Origin: Dehalococcoidia bacterium UBA2991
Lineage (GTDB): Bacteria > Chloroflexota > Dehalococcoidia > Tepidiformales > Tepidiformaceae
Assembly: GCA_002346645.1 (NCBI GenBank)
Contig: DEAD01000001.1
Span: forward strand, 1 to 64,000
Direction: 5' to 3'
Length of the DNA: 64,000 nt
Shown here: piece by piece, positions 1 through 8,925 of the stretch
Numbering within the stretch: position 1 is the stretch's first letter
Layout: each line of letters starts with the position of its first letter
Program-made: the position numbers and the translations under genes
The notes under the pieces: model-generated
The model's database searches: none
What the model was told of the DNA's origin: nothing
What the model saw: the letters and a program-made list of their open reading frames with translations, nothing else

Positions 1-287
<287 letters not shown>

Positions 288-290
288 AGT

Positions 291-332
291 ACTCAGCCAA
301 AGGCTGAGTCTCACTCAGCCCAAAGGCTGAGT
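291..332 (-). repeat. two tandem leader hairpins just upstream of 16S
   Basis: Two near-identical inverted repeats lie in tandem at 291-309 (ACTCAGCC, loop AAA, GGCTGAGT) and 313-332 (ACTCAGCC, loop CAAA, GGCTGAGT), separated by 3 nt. In the RNA each can form an 8-bp hairpin, and the arms can also cross-pair into one longer stem. They end 4 nt from the inferred 16S 5' end, so a role in leader folding or processing is likely, but this is inference. Confidence 0.8.
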
Positions 333-380
333 TAATTCCCTTGACGGGTTCCCAGACGTTCTCTTTCGTCCGCTATCCAG

Positions 381-389
381 TTGTTAAAG
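381..389 (-). promoter_or_regulatory. boxA-like antitermination element in rRNA leader
   Basis: The minus strand reads CTTTAACAA at 389-381. This matches the core of the bacterial rRNA boxA (TGCTCTTTAACAA), where the NusB/S10 antitermination complex loads. It sits about 25 nt into the predicted leader, the expected place between promoter and 16S. Confidence 0.7.
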
Positions 390-420
390 TCCGTGGGACC
401 TAAAGCAGGCCCGACGAATA

Positions 421-449
421 AGAATAGGTGCGGCCCTATTCCCTGTCAA
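421..449 (-). promoter_or_regulatory. rRNA operon promoter
   Basis: On the minus strand a perfect -35 TTGACA (449-444) and a -10 TATTCT (426-421) are separated by exactly 17 nt. The start point should fall near 414, giving a leader of about 125 nt before the 16S gene. It is the best sigma-70-type match seen in the window, as expected for an rRNA operon. Confidence 0.88.
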
Positions 450-505
450 TTTTGACCAGGCCGCCAGAGCCAACAGATCGAGGGCAAGGAGGGCAGTTCG
501 CCCAA

Positions 506-1750
506 TTAGGCTTCAACAGTCTCCCGTGTCACTCGTAACCGCCTTAATCTCCTCCCCGAAAGACTCAAGACCTGCAGCCTCAGGCTATCCACTTGCACTT
601 CATCTCCCGCCGTAGGCAGCCTCCCTAGCTCATGGATTACAAATCCCCCAACTGTGTCAAAGTCCTCGCTTTCTACCGAATAGTGGAATAGCTCCTCGAG
701 AACCTCCACCGGCATACTCGCATCAAGTAAAACCTCATCTTCAGAGATATGCTCCATAGCTGGCCCAGCTACGTCATATTCATCCTCGATTTCCCCAACG
801 ATCTCTTCAATCAGATCCTCGATCGTGATTAGCCCCGCAGTACCTCCGTATTCGTCCACAACAATCGCAAGGTGTGTTCGATTTGCTCGCATCTCCCTCA
901 ATAACTCATCAGCATGCTTCATCTCAGGGATGAATACTGCTTCCCGCAGCAGGGCGCCGAGTGAAGTGTCCCGTCCCGAAACGAGCGCATCTAGCAAATC
1001 CTTCGCATACGCGATCCCGGCAATGTCATCGATGCTCTCAACATAGGCAGGGATACGACTAAACCCACGTTCCGTTGCCAGCTGCGCCGCTTCCGTGACG
1101 CTAACTCCCACCTCCGTCGCAACGATATCGATCCGTGGCACCATCACTTCCCGCGCCGTCTTATCCTCTAGGCCTATGATGCCCCGGATCATCCGTTCCT
1201 CCTCCTCTTCAACACCCCCGCTTGCCTCCTCTCTCTCCAACAAAGCCAGAATGTCCTCGTTCTGAGAACCCTGCCCAACGCTCTGTAAGGGCGCTGCAAT
1301 AACTCGTGCAGGAACACTGAGCACCCATGCCGGCGCGGCAAAGCCTCTACGAGCCGCCACAATCACCCGGTGCAGCTGCAGTACCGAGTACTCCGGCCTT
1401 CTGGCTGCCAGGGTGCCAACCGTCATCTGCACCAAGGCTGCGAACGCACCACCAGCGATCCCGATCCAGGCTGCGCCACCTGTACCTAGTTCGACTGCCC
1501 CAATGTATGCGAAGGCAGAAACAACTCCAGCGGCTGCTAGCACGCGTGCCGTCGTCAAGGGCCCCAGCGGTTCAAGGGGCCGCTCTACAGTACCCACGAT
1601 TCGCAGCGCCGCTTCATTACCTTGCCGCGCTAATGCTTGAATACGTGCCACGTTCGTGCGCTCCAACGCCGTCTCTGCCCCCGCCACCAAAGCCAGGACC
1701 GCCGAAGCAATAACAATCACAACAGTGGCAATGATCTCCCCATTTTCCAT
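506..1750 (-). CDS. CBS-domain membrane protein of the CorC/HlyC (CNNM-like) family
   Basis: A 414-aa inner-membrane protein of the hemolysin C/CorC family, whose members are linked to magnesium/cobalt efflux or homeostasis. The first ~140 residues are hydrophobic with an early AGAETAL segment (DUF21-like). Two CBS motifs follow (REVMVPR near 200, then the [17 protein letters not shown] block near 300) and then an acidic transporter-associated domain at the C-terminus ([10 protein letters not shown]). The domain order and length are normal. It starts with ATG 2 nt after the stop of the glmU homologue, so the two share a transcript. The transported ion cannot be told from sequence. Confidence 0.9.
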   Translation of the reverse strand: MENGEIIATVVIVIASAVLALVAGAETALERTNVARIQALARQGNEAALRIVGTVERPLEPLGPLTTARVLAAAGVVSAFAYIGAVELGTGGAAWIGIAGGAFAALVQMTVGTLAARRPEYSVLQLHRVIVAARRGFAAPAWVLSVPARVIAAPLQSVGQGSQNEDILALLEREEASGGVEEEEERMIRGIIGLEDKTAREVMVPRIDIVATEVGVSVTEAAQLATERGFSRIPAYVESIDDIAGIAYAKDLLDALVSGRDTSLGALLREAVFIPEMKHADELLREMRANRTHLAIVVDEYGGTAGLITIEDLIEEIVGEIEDEYDVAGPAMEHISEDEVLLDASMPVEVLEELFHYSVESEDFDTVGGFVIHELGRLPTAGDEVQVDSLRLQVLSLSGRRLRRLRVTRETVEA

Positions 1751-1752
1751 CG

Positions 1753-2961
1753 TTATTCCGCTCGCTCTTCTTTACCTGGAAGTTCACGGGCAGGCACTCC
1801 TGCCACCCGCACCCCTGGCTCCACATTCCGCGTTACTACCGCACCTGCTGCTGTAAAAGCACCCTCCCCGACCGAGATTGGTGCAATTAGCATCGTGTCA
1901 CACCCCACAAACGCCCTTGCCCCAATTCGGGTGGGGTGCTTGTCCTTACCATCAAAATTCACAGTTACCGCCCCCGCCCCAATATTGGCTTCCTCCCCTA
2001 CCTCTGCGTCCCCAAGGTAACTAAAGTGGTGCACTTTTACCCCATTGCCAAGGACTGAGTTTTTCACCTCTGCGTAGTTATGGATCTCGCAACGGTCCCC
2101 AATCACAGCCCCTTCCCGCACATGGGCAAAAGGACCCACCGTTGCTCTCATGCCTACCGACGAGTCCTCCACCACCGAATGCTCTACTTTGCAGTTGGAC
2201 CCAATGCTTGCATTCCGTAGCGTCACTCCCGGCCCAATCACCGACCCCTCAGCTACGGACGTTTCCCCATACAGATAACAATTCGGTTCGATGCAAACGT
2301 CCGCCTCTATCTGCACAGTCCGCTCCACGTAAGCCGTGGCTGGGTCTCTAAAGGTGACCCCTGCAGCCAAGTGACCCTCAATCAGTTGGCGCCGCACGAC
2401 CGATTCCACTTCCGCCAGCCTCGCTCTCGTATCGATATGCAGGGTAGCGTTTCCAGTCGCCAGGACAGTGGCTACGGAATATTCCTTAGTTAGTACCGAA
2501 CCCTTCAGTGATTCCAACAGGCCCCCTGATTCGAGATTGACCTGATCCCAAAACCACCCAGCATCAACACACCAAGGACCAACCCCCTCTCCCGCTTTCG
2601 TCGAAACCTGAGAAACTAGGTACTCACCCGCTCGTGCCTCTATGAGAGAGGAAAGCAATGCGCTATCCACGAGCGGAACATCACCCCTTAAAACTAGTAC
2701 CGAGTCACATCCAGCAAAAGCCTGTGGCAATGTCTCAAGCCCACTTGTTAAAACCAGCGATGCTCCCTTTAACGCTTTGTTAGCATCTGCTTTCTCCACC
2801 ACAACAACGATATTTTCGGGTTCAAGATCCTTGGCAGCTTCTATCACGTATTGGGCTGCAGGAATTCCTGCGACTGTGTGCATCGCAGGCGGAAGCGCGG
2901 ACCGCATTCGCTCGCTCCGTTCTGCAGCGAGCACAACTACACCGACCTTACTCCTCACCAT
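1753..2961 (-). CDS. glmU: GlmU-like protein: intact left-handed beta-helix acetyltransferase, degenerate uridyltransferase
   Basis: Homologue of the bifunctional enzyme that acetylates glucosamine-1-phosphate and then makes UDP-GlcNAc. The C-terminal hexapeptide-repeat half is intact, with HNYAEVKNS, the HHFSYLGDAE active-site segment and NIGAGAVTVNFDG. The N-terminal half keeps the Rossmann-like fold (VVVLAA, RGDVPLVD). But the nucleotide-binding motif LAAGxGTRM..LPK reads LAAERSERM..LPP, so the glycines and catalytic lysine are gone, and the QLGTGHA block is missing. At 402 aa it is shorter than the usual ~456. ATG at 2961 is chosen over GTG at 2967 because GGAGGA at 2976-2971 is 9 nt upstream. 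UDP-GlcNAc formation may need another enzyme. Confidence 0.88.
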   Translation of the reverse strand: MVRSKVGVVVLAAERSERMRSALPPAMHTVAGIPAAQYVIEAAKDLEPENIVVVVEKADANKALKGASLVLTSGLETLPQAFAGCDSVLVLRGDVPLVDSALLSSLIEARAGEYLVSQVSTKAGEGVGPWCVDAGWFWDQVNLESGGLLESLKGSVLTKEYSVATVLATGNATLHIDTRARLAEVESVVRRQLIEGHLAAGVTFRDPATAYVERTVQIEADVCIEPNCYLYGETSVAEGSVIGPGVTLRNASIGSNCKVEHSVVEDSSVGMRATVGPFAHVREGAVIGDRCEIHNYAEVKNSVLGNGVKVHHFSYLGDAEVGEEANIGAGAVTVNFDGKDKHPTRIGARAFVGCDTMLIAPISVGEGAFTAAGAVVTRNVEPGVRVAGVPARELPGKEERAE

Positions 2962-3166
2962 TTGCACGAGTCCTCCGGCTGTCGGACACGCAAATCGAGG
3001 CCGGCTAACAAAACAAGCTTGCGTTCGTGGGGTTCGGGATCGTCACTCATAAGTGTTATGGCGGTATGCGCGGCACATGCTAGAGCGCCATTAGGTGATG
3101 TCAAGCATCTAATCGCTACCTAGGCTCGACACCTGAAGGGTTGCGCTCGTAGCATCGGAGGACGCC
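2962..3166. other. intergenic region between divergent glmU and alaS
   Basis: A 205-bp gap that must hold the promoters of both divergent operons. The ribosome-binding sites are clear (GGAGGA for glmU, CGGAGGAC for alaS). I could not pick convincing -35/-10 pairs, and I see no T-box-like element or tRNA. Confidence 0.5.
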
Positions 3167-5818
3167 ATGCCTTTTATCCCACGGAGTTCCGACGAGATTC
3201 GCTCTGCCTTCGTGGACTTTTTCACGGAGCGGAATCACCAACAGTTACCACCTTGGCCCCTCGTTCCCGTGGGAGACCCCACCACCCTCTTCACCACAGC
3301 GGGTATGCAACAGTTCAAGCCTTACTTCACTGGCCAAGACATACCTCCCATTCTTCGCGCCACCACAGTGCAGCGAGCCTTTCGAGTAACTGACATCGAG
3401 GAAGTAGGAGACGTCAGTCATTGCACTGCTTTTGAGATGCTTGGGAACTTCAGCTTCGGGGACTACTTCAAGACAGAAGCCATCGCCTGGGCCTGGGAAC
3501 TTAGTACTCAGATCTACCAACTCCCTCCAGAACGCATCCACGTCACCATTCACGATGACGACGACGAGGCCTACCAAGCCTGGCGCGACACGGGAGTACC
3601 TCATGAGCGCATCCATCGCTACGACGAGTCAGAGAACTATTGGTTCAGCGGCCCAGTTGGCCCTTGCGGACCCAATACTGAGATTTTCTACGACTACTTC
3701 CCTGAGCGCGGCCTGGAAGGCGCTAACCCCGCAAATGACAGTGAACGGTTCCTGGAGTACTGGAACCTTGTCCTCATGCAAAACTTTAGGCATGAAGACG
3801 GTTCCCTCAGCGATCTCCCCAAGAAAAACATCGATACCGGGAGTGGCCTGGAACGAGTTGCTGCCATTCAACAAGGCAAGAGCTCTATCTTTGAAACCGA
3901 CATCTTCCTGCCAATCCTCGAAGAGGCTGCCAAGGTTGTAGGCGCCGATTACCTGGGGGGGCGAGCTAGTGCCACCCAGGGGCGTGCCATCAGAGCCATG
4001 TCAGAGCACGCCCGTGCCGCCACCCTGCTGGTTGGCGACGGGGTTGTGCCCAGCAACGAGGGCCGTGGCTACGTCCTCCGCCGAATCCTCCGTCGTGCTG
4101 TCTATATGGCCCGCAGCGAAGGAGTCAGGGAACCCTTCCTTCATCATCTGGTAGAGGCCTCGATCCGCAAGCTGGGGCCCGCCTATCCTCATCTGGAAGG
4201 TGAACGTGACTTTATCCTTCGTGCCATCGGTGGCGAAGAGGATCGTTTCCTCCGAACCCTTACTGCGGCCTCTCATCGCCTCGACCTTGTTCTCGATCGC
4301 CTGCAGAGTGCTGGCCAACAAACCCTGCCTGGACAGGAAGCCTTCCACCTGTACGACACTTTCGGCCTACCCATAGAACTTACTCGTGAAGTCGCAGCCC
4401 TCCGCAATTTCTCCGTCGACTCCAAAGGCTTTGAGACAGCCCTTGAGGCACAACGCCGTAATGCCCGCGAGGCCTCATCTCTGCTCGGAGGAGCAGAACG
4501 GCCGGAACTAGCTTCTATTAGTGGCGAACACAGCGCCTTCGTAGGTTGGCAACATGTTGATGCAGATGCACGCATCATTGCCCTCCTCCGCGATGGTCGA
4601 CCCACCGAAGTGGTTCCCGCCGGCCAAGAAGCTGAGGTCATCCTTGACTCCACCCCCTTCTACCCAGAGGGAGGGGGGCAGCTGGGAGACCGGGGATTAC
4701 TTCGTGCTCCCAGTGGCCTTTTCGCTGTCGAAGACACACAGGCCGCGAGTGGAACAATCGTGCACTCAGGCACAGTTACTGAAGGCGAGATGCGCATCGA
4801 CGATTCCCTTCGCGCCGAGGTCAACCTGAATTGGCGGGGGGGAGTTACTCGTAACCACACCGCTACACATCTCCTTCACGCCGGCCTCCGCGTGACACTC
4901 GGAAAGCACGTCCGCCAGCAGGGTTCGCTCGTTGCGGATAAACGTCTGCGCTTTGACTTTACTCATCTCGAAAGTGCGCCCCCAGAAGCACTGAATGAGG
5001 TCGAAGGCCTTGTAAATGGCGTCATTCGCCAAAACCTTCCCGTTGAGTGGCGAATGACCACCTATCAACAGGCCATCGAAGATGGTGCCCTTGCCTTCTT
5101 CGGTGACAAGTACGGCACAGAAGTTCGTGTAGTTGAGATTGGCGGCGATGGCTCACCATTCAGCGCAGAACTTTGTGGTGGCACCCACGCGCACCGTACA
5201 GGTGACCTCGGACTAATTCACATTCTTCGCGAATCAGCCGTCGCGGCAGGCACGCGCCGCATCGAAGCACTCTCAGGGGCATCCGCCGAACGTTTTCTTC
5301 TCCAACAACATCGGCGCCTCCAGCATCTTGCAGGCCAACTCTCCTCTCCCCCCGCCGAACTGGAGGCACGGATCGAAGGAATCCAGGTAGAGGTGTCTGA
5401 ACTCCGCTCCCAAGTTGCAGCGCTGCAGCGTGCCCAAAATGCCGACCAAAGTGCAGAACTGGCCGACTCTGCGGTAACTATCGGCGATGCCTCCCTAGTA
5501 GTCGCACGCGTCCAAGCCACATCTCGAGAGGCCCTCAAGGAACTGGCTGATGACCTGCGGCGACGGCTTTCGCCCTCACTGTTAGTCCTAGCTGCAGTTG
5601 TCGATGATCGTCCAGCCTTCGTAGTCGCAGCAACCGCCGATCTGGTCGACGCCGGGGTTCATGCCGGCAACATCGTGCGTGAGGTCGCAAAAGTTGCTGG
5701 TGGTGGTGGTGGTGGTCGCCCCGATCTTGCCGAAGCCGGGGCACGTGATCCTGGCAACATCGACGCCGCGCTAGCGGAGGGTGAGGCCCGCGGCAGAGCT
5801 GCTCTGTCGGACCGGTGA
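3167..5818 (+). CDS. alaS: alanine--tRNA ligase
   Basis: Charges tRNA-Ala in the cytoplasm. The 883-aa length is typical. The class II catalytic core is at the N-terminus (TTAGMQQFKPYF near 45; GSGLERV near 225). The editing domain has the zinc motif HTATHLLH near 562 and CGGTH near 668. The C-terminal DHHA1 part ends in a glycine-rich loop (AGGGGGGRPDLAEAG) encoded by a run of GGT codons. ATG at 3167 follows CGGAGGAC. It is the first gene of a long plus-strand run; its TGA overlaps the GTG of the next ORF. Confidence 0.98.
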   Translation: MPFIPRSSDEIRSAFVDFFTERNHQQLPPWPLVPVGDPTTLFTTAGMQQFKPYFTGQDIPPILRATTVQRAFRVTDIEEVGDVSHCTAFEMLGNFSFGDYFKTEAIAWAWELSTQIYQLPPERIHVTIHDDDDEAYQAWRDTGVPHERIHRYDESENYWFSGPVGPCGPNTEIFYDYFPERGLEGANPANDSERFLEYWNLVLMQNFRHEDGSLSDLPKKNIDTGSGLERVAAIQQGKSSIFETDIFLPILEEAAKVVGADYLGGRASATQGRAIRAMSEHARAATLLVGDGVVPSNEGRGYVLRRILRRAVYMARSEGVREPFLHHLVEASIRKLGPAYPHLEGERDFILRAIGGEEDRFLRTLTAASHRLDLVLDRLQSAGQQTLPGQEAFHLYDTFGLPIELTREVAALRNFSVDSKGFETALEAQRRNAREASSLLGGAERPELASISGEHSAFVGWQHVDADARIIALLRDGRPTEVVPAGQEAEVILDSTPFYPEGGGQLGDRGLLRAPSGLFAVEDTQAASGTIVHSGTVTEGEMRIDDSLRAEVNLNWRGGVTRNHTATHLLHAGLRVTLGKHVRQQGSLVADKRLRFDFTHLESAPPEALNEVEGLVNGVIRQNLPVEWRMTTYQQAIEDGALAFFGDKYGTEVRVVEIGGDGSPFSAELCGGTHAHRTGDLGLIHILRESAVAAGTRRIEALSGASAERFLLQQHRRLQHLAGQLSSPPAELEARIEGIQVEVSELRSQVAALQRAQNADQSAELADSAVTIGDASLVVARVQATSREALKELADDLRRRLSPSLLVLAAVVDDRPAFVVAATADLVDAGVHAGNIVREVAKVAGGGGGGRPDLAEAGARDPGNIDAALAEGEARGRAALSDR

Positions 5819-7422
5819 GCGGCATGACAGAGCCAACTGATCCTGAAGCTCCTGTTCCCCCCTCTGAACCAGACCCTCAATTGCATCCCAATAGTCCGGA
5901 GGTATCCCCTAGCTCCGAGCAGGAAATAGCCCAAGGACTTGCCTCGGTTGTTCCGATCGGCCCCCACGAGCCCATAGATGGAATCTGCGGACGCATCGAC
6001 GCCGCACCATCCCTTGCAATCGTCCTCCATGCCTCCAGTGGCAATCGCGCCATGTCAGAGGAACTAGGCATGCGGCGCGTCACCCGCCACGTTGAAGCCT
6101 CAGGAAGGGTCTTGGCTATCGCAACGCGTTCTGGCGTGCTCACGCGGCGAGCACGGGCACTAGGCGTACCTGTTTCAACAAATCCAGACAATGTTCACTG
6201 GGGCTCCGGGGGGAAGATCGTCCTCGGACTGGGTTTTACAACTCTGCTGCTCCCGCCTTTTGGAAAATACGCCCAATACGTGGCCCTTTTTACCTTCGTG
6301 CTAACAGTTGCCGCCCTTCTCTATACGGCCGGCCCCTCAGCGAACGTAAAGGTTTACCCCCAAACGCAAACTGTCGAGGGCCTCGCAGTGGTTCGCGCCT
6401 CCCCGCGAATCGACAAGATTGACCTCGAACGCCGAATGCTCCCTGCCACAGTAATCGCTGTTGAGCGCAAGGTACTGTTAGCTGTCCCCACAACTGGAGA
6501 GATCATCCAGGGCGTCACCCCTGCAACAGCCACACTAAAGATTACGAACCCCAGCGAGAGCGTCATTACTGTCCCCGCCGGGGCCGTCATTTTTGCCCTG
6601 CCAGACTTTCTAGCATTCGAAATCAACATTCCGATAACTGTTCCTGCTGGCGGAAACGCATCAACTCCGGTAACAGCTCGCCTATTGGGCACCGAAGGAA
6701 ACGTCCCTGCAGGTGCCATTACCCAGTGGCGCAGCACAGAACTATCTGTCCTAACTGCAACCAATCCGGAACCGGCCTCGGGTGGTGCCGACGACCCCCG
6801 CCGCGCCGTTGCACCAGCTGATATCCGGTCCCTAGAGGCACTGGCATCAGAAGTTGGGCAGGGACAACCACCTGCAACACTCCTTACAAGCACCAAGCCT
6901 GGCTACGGCATCATCGTCCGTAGTGCCACCGTCACTGTCACCCTCGGAGAGCCCAGTGCCCAACCTGGAACTGCCGCCGACGTTGTATTCCTGGAGGTCC
7001 AGGCAACTTTTGAAGCCCTTGCTATTGCCCCCGAGGTACTTGAAGTCCTCGCCCGCTCTCGGCTCCCAATCCCCGAGGGTGCAGGCAAGTTGGTCCCAGG
7101 AACAGTTCTAGGATTCGAAACTGGAGACCGCCAAGTTGACCATCCCGATGGATCCTTTACCTCGGAATTAAGGCTCAGTGCAGAGTTTCCTCAAGGACCT
7201 TCGGCCGCCGAAATCAAGGACACCGTCAGCGGTCGCAGCGGCTCAGCAGCAGAAGCAGAGCTGGCAAAGCGATATGGTATTGACGATGTCGAGATCCACC
7301 TCACACCGAGCTGGGCGCCGCGGCTCCCTCAGTTCGGATTCCGCCTCGACATTCAATTCGGTAGCCGAGCCTTTGAACCACAGGGACCTGATGCCGACAC
7401 CAATCCGTCTAATGGCCCTTGA
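5815..7422 (+). CDS. membrane protein with baseplate-J-like domain
   Basis: A 535-aa protein of unknown role. It has a proline-rich acidic N-terminus (1-45) and an alpha/beta region (~50-125) of the type that precedes the membrane segment in Chloroflexota homologues. One or two transmembrane helices lie at ~135-170. A large outer region follows, with repeated VPAG motifs (TVPAGAVIF, TVPAGGNAS, GNVPAGAITQ) like the phage baseplate J/gp47 fold. No other phage gene is nearby, so this is a domesticated or convergent use of the fold. GTG at 5815 overlaps the alaS stop; ATG at 5824 is an alternative. It overlaps ruvX by 32 bp, so translation is probably coupled. Confidence 0.72.
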   Translation: MSGMTEPTDPEAPVPPSEPDPQLHPNSPEVSPSSEQEIAQGLASVVPIGPHEPIDGICGRIDAAPSLAIVLHASSGNRAMSEELGMRRVTRHVEASGRVLAIATRSGVLTRRARALGVPVSTNPDNVHWGSGGKIVLGLGFTTLLLPPFGKYAQYVALFTFVLTVAALLYTAGPSANVKVYPQTQTVEGLAVVRASPRIDKIDLERRMLPATVIAVERKVLLAVPTTGEIIQGVTPATATLKITNPSESVITVPAGAVIFALPDFLAFEINIPITVPAGGNASTPVTARLLGTEGNVPAGAITQWRSTELSVLTATNPEPASGGADDPRRAVAPADIRSLEALASEVGQGQPPATLLTSTKPGYGIIVRSATVTVTLGEPSAQPGTAADVVFLEVQATFEALAIAPEVLEVLARSRLPIPEGAGKLVPGTVLGFETGDRQVDHPDGSFTSELRLSAEFPQGPSAAEIKDTVSGRSGSAAEAELAKRYGIDDVEIHLTPSWAPRLPQFGFRLDIQFGSRAFEPQGPDADTNPSNGP

Positions 7423-7810
7423 CTTTGGCTCACGCCGCACAGGCGTGGCCGTTAGTGATGAACTCGGCCTCTACGCACACGCCAGGCCCGCCCTCAAGGG
7501 TGGATCTCGCCTGGTGCTCGAAGCCCTCGCTCCACTAATACAAGCTGAAGAGATTCAAGAGATCATTGTTGGACTGCCCATCACCCTCGCCGGAGAGGAC
7601 TCCTCACAAACAACTGTCACTCGTGCTTTTGCCGAACGTTTACGAGAAAGCTTTGATATTCAGGTCACTATGTGGGACGAACGTCTTTCAAGCGTGGAGG
7701 CAGCCCGATATGTTCCACCCAAACTCCATAGGGATGGAACCCTCGATTCCGCTGCGGCCACACTTCTCCTCCAATCAGTCCTAGACTCGCGAGCTGGCGG
7801 CAACTCATGA
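7391..7810 (+). CDS. ruvX: RuvX/YqgF-family Holliday junction resolvase-like nuclease
   Basis: A 139-aa RNase H-fold protein of the YqgF family, implicated in pre-16S rRNA 5'-end maturation and proposed as a resolvase. The early acidic motif is in MALDFGSRRTGVAVSD; the middle has EIIVGLPI and the third acidic site is MWDERLSS. The frame is open further upstream, but the family N-terminus begins only at ATG 7391, giving the normal length. It overlaps the preceding gene by 32 bp and its TGA overlaps the mltG ATG. Confidence 0.93.
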   Translation: MPTPIRLMALDFGSRRTGVAVSDELGLYAHARPALKGGSRLVLEALAPLIQAEEIQEIIVGLPITLAGEDSSQTTVTRAFAERLRESFDIQVTMWDERLSSVEAARYVPPKLHRDGTLDSAAATLLLQSVLDSRAGGNS

Positions 7811-8925
7811 TCCTGATACTCAGGTCACTGGTCAGGGGACGATTCCTACTCATGACCATCGGATTCGGCATCATCATTGCCGCCGTTCTCGTTGGTAGCG
7901 CCCTATTAGCCGGCACACCCCAAGCCACTCTAGGCAGCAAAATCATTCCATCCCCATCGACCGCCCCCGCTGGTCCACCCCAGCGCTACATCCTTGCCGA
8001 AGGAAGCAGCGCCGATGACGTTGCCGACCAACTGGAAGAACTTGGGATAATTCGCTCCGCCGCCCAGTTCAAGATTCTTGCCTCTCTGCTCGGGCTACAG
8101 AACCGGCTGGTTTCCGGCGTCTATACCCTGCAGCCTGGCGATTCCACTATCTCTATCCTTCGAAGAATCACAGTCGTAGGCGAGGTGGTCCCCACTATCC
8201 GTATTACCTTTCCCGAAGGGTTACGTATCGAAGAGATGGCCGAGATTGCTCAGCAGGCTGGATTTGGACCCGCCGAAGAGTTCATCGCCGCCGCCCGAGA
8301 GGTCGAACTCCCGCTCACTCTCGGGGTGGGCCTTCCTGAAGGCGTCGGCAATGAAGGCTACCTTTTCCCTGATACCTATATCGTTCCTCTCGGCTCCAGT
8401 GCTGCCGAACTTGTCGCCCTGATGGCTGAGACGCTCCACCTCCGCTTCTCCGCCGACCTACGCGAAGCAGCCGCAAGACAGGGGTTGACGCCCCACGAAG
8501 TTTTAACCCTTGCCTCTATCGTTGAACGCGAAGTTGCTATCGCCGAAGAGCGTGCCGTGGTTGCCGGCATCTTCTTCAATCGACTCGAAGCATTCGACCG
8601 CCTTGGGGCCGACGCTACCGTGCAGTACTGCATCGCCACTGATTTGAGTAGCGTGGAAGCTTATGGTTGGTGGAAGCCCGGAAGCGACCTCACGCTTGGC
8701 GATCTCGACTGTGACTCCCCTTACAACACACGTCGATATACAGGCATGCCACCCGGGCCTATAGCCAGTCCCGGTCTCGCCTCAATCGCAGCAGTTGTTT
8801 ACGCAGAGGACACCCAGTACTACTACTATGTAGTGGACACCAGAGCGAACGATAATTCTCACTGCTTCGCCGTCACCTTCGAAGAACACGATGACCCTAA
8901 TCGATGCGAAAAGATCAACCAGTGA
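7807..8925 (+). CDS. mltG: endolytic murein transglycosylase MltG
   Basis: A 372-aa YceG/MltG enzyme that cuts nascent peptidoglycan at the outer face of the membrane. One N-terminal anchor helix (~12-35) is followed by a LysM-like region (YILAEGSSADDVADQL) and the catalytic domain. That domain carries EGYLFPDTY, the catalytic-glutamate segment LASIVERE and the YNTRRYTGMPPGPI signature. The ATG overlaps the ruvX stop (ATGA). Downstream, its TGA overlaps the GTG of aroE, so cell-wall and shikimate genes share one transcript. Confidence 0.95.
   Translation: MILILRSLVRGRFLLMTIGFGIIIAAVLVGSALLAGTPQATLGSKIIPSPSTAPAGPPQRYILAEGSSADDVADQLEELGIIRSAAQFKILASLLGLQNRLVSGVYTLQPGDSTISILRRITVVGEVVPTIRITFPEGLRIEEMAEIAQQAGFGPAEEFIAAAREVELPLTLGVGLPEGVGNEGYLFPDTYIVPLGSSAAELVALMAETLHLRFSADLREAAARQGLTPHEVLTLASIVEREVAIAEERAVVAGIFFNRLEAFDRLGADATVQYCIATDLSSVEAYGWWKPGSDLTLGDLDCDSPYNTRRYTGMPPGPIASPGLASIAAVVYAEDTQYYYYVVDTRANDNSHCFAVTFEEHDDPNRCEKINQ

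Noticed and set aside
5697..5718. GGT trinucleotide run
   Set aside because: It encodes the conserved glycine loop of AlaRS; it is not a microsatellite of interest. The His-rich reading on the other strand is an artefact.
5815..7422. Prophage remnant
   Set aside because: Only one baseplate-J-like domain is present, inside a housekeeping operon with a membrane anchor; there is no integrase, capsid or tail gene around it.
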